Below, in pieces: positions 23,681 to 35,049 of a stretch of DNA of 40,819 nt. A model generated the notes under the pieces. That model was not told the DNA's origin and ran no database searches. It saw only the letters and a program-made list of their open reading frames with translations. Source of the stretch: Atkinsonella hypoxylon (lineage: Eukaryota > Ascomycota > Sordariomycetes > Hypocreales > Clavicipitaceae); NCBI GenBank assembly GCA_000729835.1, contig JFHB01000252.1, forward strand, positions 1 through 40,819. The letters run 5' to 3'. Position numbers and translations under genes: made by a program. How positions within the stretch are numbered: position 1 is the first letter of the stretch; each line of letters starts with the position of its first letter.

Positions 23681-25232
23681 ATGCTCCTCCCTAAGGGTGG
23701 TCTGAATTGGAAAGCTGCCAGAGCTCAGTTGCCGCCGACTCGCGCCATGTGGAACTTTGTCACACGGACGCGGTTCCTGTTGCTCGTGGTAATTTCTGGC
23801 ATCGCTCTGCTACTATGGCGCGGCATCCGCAATTCAGCGTCAGAAATGCAAAGGTATGCGCAAGTCATCGTGAGGTTGTCTTCGTAAAGACGCTATTTCC
23901 TGTACCTCACCTAACCCACGAGGTGGCCACAACTGACTATCATCGCTCACTGTAGTTTTTACTGCTGGGGCCCGTCAAAGCCTCCCATAGACATGTCACA
24001 GAACGAGTACGCTAGGTGGAACGCGCACATGCAGACGCCTGTCATATTCAACCATCATGCGCCGTTAAAGATCGAGTCTAGCACGATACAAAACATCGAT
24101 CTCAACCCTATCAAGTCGACTCGCAAGGCCATCGCCAATGAGGAAAAGGTGCTTCTCCTAACGCCCCTCAAAGATGCCGCTATACACCTTTCTAAATACT
24201 TTGAACTCCTCGCCGAACTTTCGTATCCTCACCACCTGATTGATCTCGCCTTCCTCGTATCCGACTCCAAGGACGATACTCTGGCCGTCCTCGCGTCTGA
24301 GCTGGACCGTATCCAGAAGCGACCAGATAAGATCCCCTTTCGAAGCGCTACGGTTGTTCAGAAGGACTTTGACTTCCACCTCAGCCAGGATGTTGCGGAG
24401 AGACATTCGTTCGAGGCTCAGGGTCCCCGCAGAAAGGCTATGGGCAGGGCCCGAAATTACCTGCTAGCAACAGCATTGAAGCCGGATCACTCTTGGGTCT
24501 ATTGGCGTGATGTCGACATTGTTGACAGTCCCACGACGATTTTGGAAGACTTCATTGCACACGACAAGGACATCCTGGTTCCGAGTAAGCATTGTGTGAA
24601 CCTTGCACTTTCACCATTACCGCCTCGTTCGCTAATATTTGAACAAAGACATCTGGTTTCATCGTTACGAGAATAATGTCGATATCGAGGGTCGCTGTAG
24701 GTCAACTTTTCAGAACTTCTAAGCAATGGAACTGTAGTTAATTAAAGAACTAGTCGACTATAACTCGTGGGTGGAGTCAGACAAGGGCCGTAGGCTACAA
24801 GCCTCTTTGGACAAGGATGTCATCCTCGCAGAAGGTTCGTTACCCCGCTCTTAATTTCACTAATCAGAGGGTTCTGATCTTTTGCCAAGGATACAAACAA
24901 TATGACACTGGAAGAACGTACATGGCGAGAATGGGCGATTGGAGAAACAATAAGGATGAAGAGATGGAGCTTGATGGTATCGGTGGAGTGAACATTTTGG
25001 TCAAGGCGGATGTACATCGATCTGGTAAGAATAGCCACGTTCCCCATGTCGCCTCATGAGCGCTAACATATTTGCTATGATAGGCATTAACTTCCCATGT
25101 TACGCATTCGAGAACCAGGCCGAGACGGAAGGGTTTGCCAAGATGGCTAAGAAGGCCGGCTACCAAGTATTTGGCCTTCCCAATTATATCCTATGGCATT
25201 TCGACACCGATGAGAAGGGCGGCAACTTGTAA
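23681..25232 (+). CDS. ANP1: Golgi mannosyltransferase, Anp1 type (Anp1/Mnn9/Van1 family)
   Basis: Members form the mannan polymerase complexes that extend the alpha-1,6-mannan backbone on secreted glycoproteins in the cis-Golgi. Six exons (23681-23853, 23956-24584, 24649-24696, 24754-24834, 24890-25024, 25084-25232) give 404 aa; introns of 102, 64, 57, 55 and 59 nt keep phase throughout. It is a type II membrane protein: one TM segment at about 30-46 (TRFLLLVVISGIALLLW). The family domain begins near EEKVLLLTPLKDA; the metal-binding DxD is in YWRDVDIVDSP (D243, D245). The following VPNIW, YNSWVESD, ELDGIGGVNILVKADVHR and AETEGFAKMAKKAGY blocks match Anp1 better than Mnn9 or Van1. Intron 4 has an unusual donor, GTTCGT. 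A start at the second in-frame Met (MWNFV, residue 23) is possible. Confidence 0.9.
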
Positions 25233-26487
25233 TTTTCCCGCGTCATGTCACTTTTTTCCTCGTTGAGAATCAACCACAACTATCATCCCACACCACGATA
25301 CGATTCACATGTCCCGATTTTCACCCGGAAGCAGGTTCGAATTCTCTTTTTGACCTTTCCAAGCGGCAAAGAGCCAAATTACTGCATGAGCGTGCGTGAT
25401 ACTATTTCACTACTGCAGAGGCGGAGCGAAGCAAAAGGTGGGCTGCGTATGACGGACTGGAATCTTCTAACTCCATCTCGGGACTTGGTGGTAATCCCTA
25501 AGCGGAATCCACGTCCTCTCCTGGTGCCTTAATATCAGTGTTTCCTGGCCTTGATGGACAGTGCATGGAATTGAATGCTTTTCAGTAATGTGCAATCAGG
25601 TTGGATGACTTACGTTGTCCCAGACTCTAATTTTCACAGCAACCAGATGCGACATGTCATCCTTTGGGTGTCTCTGCGCTTTGCGCCTTCATCACTAGGT
25701 TACCGTTTGTCTTCTTGGAACGGACTGACTATTGTTTCGGCCCAGTTCAGGAATAGTCTTTTTTGGGTGTTGATAAGAGTTACTGTATGACAAGGTGCAA
25801 TCATAATAATAGACAACGACTCCTTTTATATAGACTTTCAAAGATTGGGATAATGATATATAAGACCTTTCTATATTAAGCGTCTCGCATGGCTTGATTC
25901 TGCACCAAATTCTCTGTTATCCTATGTCTGATAGCATTTCCTGCCGTGACACTTCATTATTGGGTCATGTGGTGGACGGAGTAGGTACAGCATCACATGA
26001 CTGCGCGGGTGAAGGGTGGCTAAACCAGTCAATGTTGCCCGGTAGAGTGCCGTCATCGCTCGTCCCGCTCGTCATGAGAAGGCCGCCACCTGCGTGGATT
26101 CAGTGCCTGCAGCCTATGCCTCGCTACGCCAACCTTTGGTATTCCACGATTGCCTCTACCTTTAAGCAGTGGATGTTGACGGAAATACCTTCAAGACAAG
26201 TACAGACCATCCTTATCCTGTAAAGGACGCCGAATTGGTCACAGTTCATTCCGGTATACCTGACGTGGCTCACCTGACACCTCTCGGTACGGGGATAGTG
26301 ATGCCCCACCAGACCCTCGTTGCTTGTTCCTCTTTATCTACGTAGGGTCAAGTCACTACTGCCTAAATTTCCCTCACGATTTGATCAGCTTCTTGTCCAC
26401 GACCATTTTCCTACCGCGATTCATTATCCCGGAACATTAAATCCTCGAGGATTCTACTACAGTCGCCTCGACTCGCGACTATCCAAG
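25233..26487. other. intergenic region, ANP1-like gene to SNF7
   Basis: About 1.25 kb holding the 3' UTR of the mannosyltransferase gene and the promoter and leader of SNF7. An AT-rich stretch lies near 25800-25880. ORFs of 95 and 109 codons (25245-25532, 25894-26223) show no domain. I see no RNA gene or repeat. Confidence 0.5.
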
Positions 26488-27401
26488 ATGTGGAGCTGGT
26501 TCGGTGGCGGTTCCGCCCAGGCTCGAAAAGATTCCCCCAAGAATGCTATTCTCACCTTGCGCTCGCAGCTTGACATGCTGCAGAAAAGAGAGAGACATCT
26601 GCAGAATCAAATAGATGAGCAGCATGAAATCGCCCGCAAGAACGCAACCACAAATAAGAACGGTAATGACCCATCATCACTTGATCACATGCTAAGAATC
26701 CTGGATTCGGGGACACTTCTCTTCGGAAATGAAGCTGATGATTTTCGGGTTGACTTTAGTCGCTAAAGCTGCACTGAGGCGCAAGAAGGCGAACGAACAT
26801 ACTCAAGAGCAAACGCAAGCGCAAATACAAACGCTTGAGACGCAAATCAACTCGATCGAGTCTGCCAATATCAATCATGAGACGCTTCTGGCAATGCAGC
26901 AAGCCGGCAAGGCTATGAAGCAAATCCACGGCAAGCTCACACCGGAGAAAGTGGATCAGACGATGTGGGTTACTCGTTTAGTAAAAAAAGCTCGTTATTT
27001 CGTCATCTACTAATATGCATCGTTTCGCAGGGACGAGCTGCGAGAACAAAACGCACTCAGCGAGGAAATCGTCAACGCAATCACCAACAATCCTATTGGC
27101 GAACCCGTTGACGACGACGAACTGGAGGCGGAGTTGGACGAGCTTCAGCAGGAGAAATTGGACGAGGATATTCTTAAGACGGGCCACGTGCCCGTGGCGG
27201 ACATCGTGCAAAGGATGCCCTCAGTTGCCAATCAAGAACGTAAGTGCAGTCGAAGTAGCAGCAGGCACACGGGCTATGTCGAGATTTCGGAGTCAGAATT
27301 CTAACTGAGGAGATATAGTCGTATCCAATAGAGCTCAAGCCCAGAAAGAGGATGACGAGGAAGCCGAACTTCGAAAGCTCCAAGCTGAAATGGCTATGTA
27401 A
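26488..27401 (+). CDS. SNF7: ESCRT-III subunit Snf7/Vps32
   Basis: Snf7 polymerises on endosomal membranes and drives multivesicular-body formation and other reverse-topology scission; in filamentous fungi it also takes part in ambient-pH signalling through PalA/Rim20. Exons 26488-26662, 26760-26964, 27031-27239 and 27319-27401 give 223 aa; introns are 97, 66 and 79 nt. The short hydrophobic N-terminus (MWSWFGGG), the basic helical hairpin (LDMLQKRERHLQNQIDEQ, AKAALRRKKANEHT), the core NHETLLAMQQAGKAMKQIHG and LTPEKVDQTMDELREQ, and the acidic C-terminal half are all as expected. The end, AELRKLQAEMAM, is the MIT-interacting helix bound by Vps4. An upstream in-frame ATG at 26320 adds an untypical extension, so I use 26488. 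Confidence 0.95.
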
Positions 27402-29284
27402 GAGGCGAGGGGTCGTGTCGAGCATCGAAAGTTGTGGATTCAGTTCTAGCATAGCATAAGTTGGGAGCAGGTCTTGGTACTTGACGAGGCTTTACGACAC
27501 GGAGAGTTGACGGTCCATGGCCGTGTCATGGGTTTTTGTCTGGCGTCGGCGTCCGAGAGGCCTTTCCCCCCTTTATTTGTTGCGCGCGACTCAGCATCAA
27601 TGTGGATTATTGGAGACGACAAGTACACAGCACTTGACTTTTGGTCTTTTTCGCAGATAGTTTTGTCATGGGCGTGATTTTTGAAGTTGTATTACAATAG
27701 ACACAATCTAAGAATGAGATAACTCCTGTGGTCGATATTGCTCTGCGGCGTTCTGTATACTACGTGGGAATCAGATTACTCTTTTGACCATATACCGACC
27801 GGCTTTATGGCGGACAGCACCTAAGCAGGACTTCTTGAATTGCTGCTGCGCACTACAAGAAGGTTGTTCCGAGAACTTTTTTTTGAATTATTTTTGTGCC
27901 TTTTGCGTCATATGATCGTGGAGATGAGGCCAGCTGAATACTCAAAGCAGGCTATGTCGCCAACCTCGTTGCCCACATAAGCCTAAGCTTTCAGCATGAG
28001 ATGTACAAGGGCGCCCGTGCGAGAACAAATTTGATACTTTGGGAAAGCGGTGAGCAGTGTATCGCGCAGCAGCTCTACTTATAGCCCCAATATTCTTAGG
28101 CCCCCGCCCCTTAATATTGCTAATGCACTTCTCTTCTCTATAACAGTGTCTATATACAAACAGCGTCTACGCGCAAGCAGCATCTAGATCTATATATAAG
28201 CAGTATCTACGTAGCAGCATCTATATACAAGCAGCATCTATATACAAGCAGCATCTATATACAAGCAGCATCTATATACAAGCAGCATCTATATACAAGC
28301 AGCATCTATATACAAGCAGCATCTATATACAAGCAGCATCTATATACAAGCAGCATCTGTACCTACGTGCAAGTAGTATCTTAATTAATTATAAGAATTT
28401 TAGTGCCTCTAGGGCGTGCTATGAGAATTTACGGAGGGTGTACCAGTAGAAGTTAAGTGGAGCTGCTGCGCGAATAGCAGGACTCCATGCTATGACGTGA
28501 AATTCGAAATATCAAAGCTTACCGCGCGTTGGGCCATTGCTCCCGTAGTACTCTGTCCAGAATTTCCCCAACCACGTGACGTGTTTCAATCTGGGAAACC
28601 GGAACCCCAGATCCACGAACAGGGCTGTGCGCTTACACGCATCGGCGGCTACACAAGACCACAGAAGCCACTCAATGTGCGTGGAAGCGCCGGGCGATGC
28701 AACATCCCGGTGATTCATTGGACGGAATCCTCGTTGCCGCTATGCAGTCTGCAGGATGACTTGCTGTCTAGGTACGGTAGAATGGGCGGCCATGTCGAGT
28801 ATGGTGCAGATACGTTGGATGAGATGATACACGGCGGTTGCGAGCATGGCGCCTATACGCCGTGTAGGCCTTTGCTCAGCCTGATGAGAATGAATTACTA
28901 ATGGATATCCTGTCTGGAGAGCCGCTCTTCATTTCTCCATTCTAACCTCGTTCCCATATTTTCTTTTCCGCATTTTCTCGCGAGAACGAGTGTGCCCATT
29001 TTCCTTTGTGGCGTGGCGTGCCGTTCTTGTTCTTGTCGCATTTAGTTTGGTGTTTGCCCCTTTCCTTATTTTCTCTTCCATTCCTGTCATAGGACTTATA
29101 ACACAATATTTTTCTTCGGCAAATCGATGATATGTATAATCGGGATGCTGGTCGTCTCTGAATCGGATCCCTAGCCCGGTCTTCATAGGTATCTTATTGC
29201 TGTATATAGCCCCAGTAAGCTTCCTGGCAGAGATGAAACTGACTTTTATATTATCTTCTGTTACTTTGTTAAAGAAGTCTTAGA
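27402..29284. other. intergenic region with 17-bp minisatellite
   Basis: 1.9 kb between SNF7 and the CFEM-like gene. The clear feature is the tandem array at 28144-28380. Right of it an ORF at 28497-28901 (134 codons) and an antisense ORF of 68 codons overlap; neither has a domain I recognise. The last 350 bp should be the promoter of the next gene. Confidence 0.5.
28144..28380. repeat. 17-bp minisatellite, 8 perfect units with decayed flanks
   Basis: Eight perfect units of GCAGCATCTATATACAA run from 28214 to 28349. Degenerate versions flank them: CAGTGTCTATATACAA, ACAGCGTCTACGCGCAA and others to the left from 28144, and GCAGCATCTGTACCTAC to the right. A uniform core with decayed edges is the usual pattern of arrays homogenised by unequal exchange or slippage. 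Confidence 0.9.
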
Positions 29285-32200
29285 ATGTACCCTCCATGGA
29301 ACTTCTTTCTTCTGTTGTTTCTTACCTCTCTTATTGCTGCTATCGAGAAACACTGGTCGACGTCGAACCTAACGCTTGAATTGTCTAATTATGTGCCCCT
29401 TTGTGCGGAGGATTGCTTCATTTCATTTCTGAAAGCGAATTTCGGTCTTAAGCCTGGACAGAAGATTCCTTCTTTGCAGGAGCTGTGCTCTACGAATGGC
29501 GAAACGGGATTCACTATTGGTGAGGGGGCGGTGCAGTGCATTGCTGGAGAGAAGAGTATTGACGGATGCCCAGATAAAGATGTGACTTGTGAGTGTTGCC
29601 CGTGCTGTTTGCGGGCAAGAATGATTCGAATCTGACTGACTCGGCCTTGTCTAGCATCGGTGATCTACAATGCCCACCAGATGTGCTCGGGTCAGCTTGG
29701 GGCTATTACACCTACTCATGCAGTGATAACTGCTACTCTAGTGCTGCCTCCTTCGGGAGCCGGCCCTGTATCTTTTCCAGCGCCAAGCAGAACTCTTACG
29801 ACGATGCCGTGGAACTCGACCGGTCTGCCTTCAACCTTGGTTGTCGACACGCACTCTCTCACTACTGCCACCCCATCTGCATCGTCCACCATAGAAAACA
29901 CCTTCAGAACGTCGCTGTCATCGGGAATAAGACATACTGCTGAAACGAGCACGGCTGCAGCCGCAAGAGGAGCAACCACTCGTAGTGGTTCACTCACACC
30001 TCTTCAAAAAGCTGGCATATCGGTGGGAGTCGTTGGGGTTGCCCTTGTTGCCGTTGGGTTTCTCCTTCTGTTTCGGTTATACAGGGCCAAGATGAAAAGG
30101 AGACATGAGTCCCTAGACACGCCAAGCAGACGGGATTCTTGGGGATACAGGTTTGACAAGAACAATGGAAGCAGAAGCCCCGAAGATGAACCAGCGTGGA
30201 TGTCAAATCCAATTCACCCGTCGCATGATTATAACGGCGCTTTGTCAATTCCACCTGTCACATCGATCACGAGGTCAACAACACTGCGACCTTCAGCAGT
30301 AGTCACGGCTACAGCTGCTGTAGATACTGTCGGGGCTACGAGATCAGCTGGTGAACCAGTTAATGACTCACCAAATCCCACAATAGCAAAGTCTCCGGGT
30401 GCCCCAAGAGCTTACAACCGAACAAGCTGGCGACCAAGTGCCATTGGCCTCGCCATATCTCCCGCTGCATCGAACAATGCTCCGCTAACGCCGAACTGCA
30501 GACCAATATCGAAGCTTCTGCCTGCCAAGCCGCTTCTTGCACTTGCTACTTCTAAGAAATTATCCACTAACCCGACGCGCCACACCGACATGACTTCTCA
30601 GAGGAACCAGTCGGATATGCCATCCCCAAAATCTACTCGAGTGCCATCTCATCTACCCGCCTTACCTAAATTGTTGATTCCGCAGCACCATAATGACCTC
30701 TTGAGCGGGCCGGAAACCACTAATAAGCCACGAGAAAGTACCATGACGGAATTCGAGGAAGACGGTTGCGGGCGAGAGTCATCGTCTATATCCCCGGAGG
30801 GTCAGATTTGGCAAACCCCAAGTGCAGTTCCTCAATCTGCTGCAACGTACTACGTTGCTGACAAGTACGGAAATTGGGTTCTCGGCGACGCTAGGAGGAT
30901 ATCGCAGACTGCAGAGCTGGAGGGAACAACGCCGCTTAGCGCGTATCCTAAACTGGCGACCAGCATGACCATCCTGCCCGTGTTGAGCAATGAGGATGAT
31001 GCCAACCGGCAACAGCAGTCATCAGCAGCCACTACGGCGAAAGCTCAAGCGGCTGTCACCTCTCAGCCCAGGACACATGCTTCTTCTCAAAGGCCGGTTG
31101 CTCGACGGTCTTTGTCAACGCCCAACCCCTCTCCTCTAGCTCACCAATCTATTAGAGTGGTCACCGAGCCATTGGCGTGGCCCCAAGATGTGCGAGACAG
31201 CGTCGTGCCCCGTCCTTTGTTCTCATCTGCCACTAGTGGAAATATGAATAGCCGAAACCCAGTGTCCGCACGTCGCTCCTCAGGAAGAAGTTTGACTCGT
31301 CCTCGAGCACCGTCTGCTGATAGTGGCATCACAACCATTACCACCTCACCTCAAGATGAGGATGGCACCGAGCTTCCGAATCTTCAGCAGCTAAGTCTAT
31401 CGCCCGTGCCAGAATCACCATATCAAGAGGCTGGAAACGGGAACGGGCGTGGCCGATCGCCTGTTTTATATCCCAAAATCCCAGGACGAGAGACGGGTTC
31501 GACCGGTACAAAGCTAGTCCCGCCTCCGAGCATGCCAATTTTATTGAAGACTACAGAACAAAAAGCCAAACATGCTCCTGGCATGGCGTCTTCTGAGAGT
31601 GATGTCTTCAAGCCAGCCCTTGCACCGACTACGGACCCGGCTGTCAGAAGTGGTGCCGAAGCTCTATCAAACAATGTGCTTTTAAAGGAGTCGCATACTC
31701 AGAAGTTCAAGCCCTTTGTACCAGTAACTAGAGTTACATCGCCACCGAACAGTTCCGCCCGTGCTGGACATCGGCCAGTCCAAGATCCAGCCCTTTTACA
31801 TACCGGCTCCCCAACTATGCGACTCGTCCGACCATCACCAGAACCAGAGGACGACAGGACTATGTTGCCGTCGGCTCGTTCTCGCAATAGCACCAAAGCT
31901 GTCCAGCCGGTTCCAAGCCAGCAGTCACATTCCCGATTGCAGCCGTCGCCGTTGCCAAGAGAGCAAAAGACTTGGGAGCCGTCTGAGCAGTGTCGTCCAT
32001 ATGAAACTCGGCTGGAAAATGAAACTCCTCAGCGACAACGACAGACACCATCGCCAGCACTAAGCTCACAGGACAAGCCCGAGTCTCGAGCAAACATTCA
32101 AAGCAAGGGAGTCTCGAACGATCACAGCCAAATGAGTAAACAGGATCGACTACCACGGCTGGACTCACAGAGGCAGGAAGCTGATCATAAGTCGCAATTG

Positions 32201-32737
32201 GAACAACAACAGCAGCAACCTCGCCGTCCATCTCCAAACTGGATTCCCGGTCTGCCAGCCCATCCACACCCGCAGCGCCGTCCTCAGCATACTAGCACAC
32301 TCTGGCTGCCTCCTCAGGCTCGCAGCAGTTGCAGGGTGGAAACGGAGCCGGACCATCACGAGTTTACTCCCAAACGAGCCCAAATACACGTCCAACAGAG
32401 TCTCTCTGGTGTGCGCGCTCAGCCTCAGGGCCCTCCTTATGTCCAAGATGGAAGTCAATCACCCCTTCTTCCTAGCGTTGCCCATCCCGAGCAAGCACTC
32501 TCACCAGACGAATCTATGCATTCCCAACAACCACAAGCTCAGCTGCACCCATCCATGCCAACCTCCTTCCGAGATCGACGACCAAGCCTTCACCCAGCCC
32601 ACCTGTACCCTATTCACCACGACCAACAAGAAGCCTACCCATACGCTGATTCACGATACGACCAACACAATCCCTATTCCTCAATCCACCAAGCACGATA
32701 CACGCCCCCATTCCACCCGCATCAATACCACCACTAA
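29285..32737 (+). CDS. CFEM-like Cys-rich one-pass membrane protein with long disordered tail
   Basis: Exons 29285-29588 and 29655-32737 (intron 66 nt, GTGAGT..CTAG) give 1128 aa. Residues 1-19 are a signal peptide (FFLLLFLTSLIAA). The ectodomain has six cysteines, C40, C44, C68, C85, C95 and C112, in the order VPLCAEDC, LQELC, GAVQCIAG, IDGCP, AHQMC; this resembles fungal CFEM-type extracellular domains but with fewer than the canonical eight Cys. A Ser/Thr-rich stalk follows, then one TM helix at about 221-241 (ISVGVVGVALVAVGFLLLFR) with a positive stop-transfer RAKMKRR. The roughly 880-residue cytoplasmic tail is Pro/Ser/Gln-rich and disordered, with one conserved-looking island YYVADKYGNWVLGD near 500 and a short Gln run (QQQQQ). 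It could be a surface sensor or adhesion protein; a function is not established. Confidence 0.85.
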
Positions 32738-33555
32738 GATCAACCTCTCACGTCCGCCATGCCATCATCCAACCTGCCAACCTCTCCTCATCTCGGCACA
32801 CAGGCAGCTCCGGATACCCCTCCGACACAATCACTATAGGACAAACTCAGTCCTCCTCCACACCAAGGGACCCCTCTTCGCCCACCTAGCATCCAACCTT
32901 GACGCCAACTCGGCGTGGGGTAGACCTATAGTTCAATGTCCGATAGGACGATGCCGGCGAAGGCAGCTAAAAAAAGCGTAAAGAGATCGACAGACGACCA
33001 AACGAGACATCAAGCATGATGAAGAATCTGAAGGGATATCCCGTTGGCTTTGGGAAGGATGTAGCAGAACTAAGAGGTTTGTCGACGCGTACACTAAATC
33101 GATAGGAGGACCTTGAGCGTTATAGACAGGTGAATAATAGTAACCTAGAGGAAAATAAAGAAGATACAAAGGATGTAAATATAAATAACTAGCACGATGT
33201 ATAACGTTTGTGGTTATTCCCAAAGGATAAACTAGGTCGGTGTGGGGTCCAGTATTCTCATAAACACGTCGCGAACTTTCTCTTTTTCTCGTTATAACTT
33301 TTCTTCTATTGTGTTATAGCCTTTTTTTTTTTTTAAAAAAAAAGAATGCTAAACTGTTATATGATTTAGCATCAGTCTGTCTTATTTTGTTTAGTTACTA
33401 AATTCTGCAATTATATTATCCTAAAGCTCTTAACTTTCCCGCTTAAATTAACAGAACTTCTAGTTATTTCTATAAGATCCCTTTAGGGCTTATATAATTC
33501 TAAGGTGCAGATGCATCTCTTCTAAGGCTGAAGTGCAATATTAAGTTAAGTATTG

Positions 33556-33770
33556 TGTCGCGGCGGGGTTACCCCCTTGCGTTGTTATATTAGCTTTGCA
33601 GGGGATGCCACAAGCAGCCTCTTCCTATAAGAGCGCGCATCGCCCAGATATATAGAATAACACAAGCACGGAGGCTGGAGACTTTTTTTGCAAGCAGCTT
33701 TCGCTGGCTCTTTTCAGTCTTTTGTTGCTTTAATTAATTGATATCTTTTACCCTGTTTCGATTTACGACA
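33556..33770. mobile_element. possible solo LTR (TGTCG...CGACA)
   Basis: A 215-bp segment begins TGTCGCGGCGGGG and ends TTTACGACA, so its termini are the short inverted repeat TGTCG/CGACA expected of LTRs. A TATA-like string (ATATATAG) lies about 100 bp inside. I see no matching target-site duplication, primer-binding site or polypurine tract next to it, and no second copy in the window. Confidence 0.3.
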
Positions 33771-34128
33771 TTTAATGCGCAAGGAATCTTATTCTAACAC
33801 TTTTAATACTTATCCTAACATTTTAATACATCTAGCTCCTTTTTGCGCGTGTATATCTTCTGAGCCACAACTAATAATCTATTTATGCCTTTTTTGACTA
33901 TTTAATCTACTTGCCTACTATTACTTAATAGCGCACACCAACAAATATCTCGCTCTTTTCCGATCCTCTTCGCTTTTGACGTGCGCTACTTCGCCGCTCG
34001 CCGTGGTGTGGGCTGCATGGTCATTTGGGGGTTGGTTTAGAGACGACAAAGTATCTCTAGGAGGCGTCTCTATAAAGGCAATCAAGTGTTATCTCTAACA
34101 AAGACGTAAGAGGTGAATGTACTCCGTC

Positions 34129-34431
34129 TGTTACGAAATAAGTGGCAGATCCCTTAGAGCACTGCACACGTGAGTGGTTAGGAGCATGAATAGTCACATC
34201 TGTAGACCAGATAAAGGGATCTAACCAAGTATAGTATATATACATTAGATACAGTTGCAGTTATTTGTTATTATATTGTTCTTACACGATTATCTTACGA
34301 CCTTTCCTTGAACACCGGATTTATACAGTCCCTGTACGAATCCTGTCGAAAGTAGTAGAGAATCACGTTTGAGGCTTACCTGCTATGCGAAAAGTTATCA
34401 ATTTTTGCGTTCAGAGCCAGTGGGCTTTACA
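34129..34431 (+). mobile_element. possible copia-type LTR with adjoining primer-binding-like site
   Basis: This 303-bp segment starts TGTTACG and ends CTTTACA, with TATATATAC about 110 bp in. Just downstream is TTGTTATCGGAGTG (34434-34447), which resembles the TTATCAGAGC primer-binding sites of some copia elements. No gag or pol follows, so at most the 5' end of a truncated element remains. Confidence 0.3.
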
Positions 34432-34625
34432 GCTTGTTATCGGAGTGTTCCTATAACGGACGCATCGACGAAGACAGCAAGCTCACTGTGGTAATGTAGC
34501 ATATAAATGCAAGCGCTCAGTGAAACGGACGGAGTTCTACAAATAATGTTAATAACAATTTCACCATTTTATTCGGCTGACGAGAGAAGGATGAAGCAAA
34601 AAGTGAATTTACAACAAAAGGTTGT

Positions 34626-34700
34626 CTCCGATGCGGGGAATCGAACCCCGACTCCTGAAGTTCTTATCCAAGAGAGTAGTGAAGCCTCTTAGATTGGCAC
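34626..34700 (-). tRNA. tRNA-like fragment, 3' half intact, 5' acceptor strand missing
   Basis: On the minus strand there is a perfect T-arm, stem CGGGG / CCCCG with loop TTCGATT (34650-34634), followed directly by CATCGGA, which would be the 3' acceptor strand (34633-34627). A possible anticodon-type stem-loop (TCTTGGA, TAAGAAC, TTCAGGA) precedes it. No complementary TCCGATG acceptor strand is found upstream, and the D-arm is unconvincing. This is more likely a pseudo-tRNA or tRNA-derived repeat than a working gene. Confidence 0.35.
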
Positions 34701-35049
34701 CTGTAATTGCTCCTAGCAAATCCCTCACAGTGGAAGCAGCAGCAGCTTAAATTAAGCTGTAGTGTGTAGTATTAATCACGTAGAATGTAGAGAATACTAT
34801 AATAAAAGTATATCTTATATATTAAGAGCGCTATAACGAACTTTATATAAGGGTAGAATCTATAACGATTCTTATAATGTCTAACAAGGCTATAGCCCTC
34901 AGCCTTTAGAGCCCTCGACAGCAATCGCGGCAGGTTCATATTCAATGCATTTATAAAGAAAAAGAACGGGCTGCTATTCCTTTGGATACCAGCGTCTAAA
35001 GAACATACGTTGCTACAAATGGCGTAGCAAGAGGCAAAAAGAGCAAGCA

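Noticed and set aside
25245..26223. ORFs of 95 and 109 codons between ANP1-like gene and SNF7
   Set aside because: No recognisable motif, no splice-compatible extension, and both sit in expected UTR or promoter sequence.
28214..28349. CRISPR array
   Set aside because: The units are contiguous 17-bp tandem repeats with no spacers, and the genome is eukaryotic.
28497..28901. 134-codon ORF right of the 17-bp minisatellite, with an antisense 68-codon ORF
   Set aside because: I considered a decayed gene on either strand, but neither reading shows a motif and frames break just outside.
32409..32981. 190-codon ORF overlapping the 3' end of the CFEM-like gene
   Set aside because: It is the +1 reading of the Pro/Gln/His-rich tail; Thr/His/Pro-rich composition follows from that. 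No independent support.
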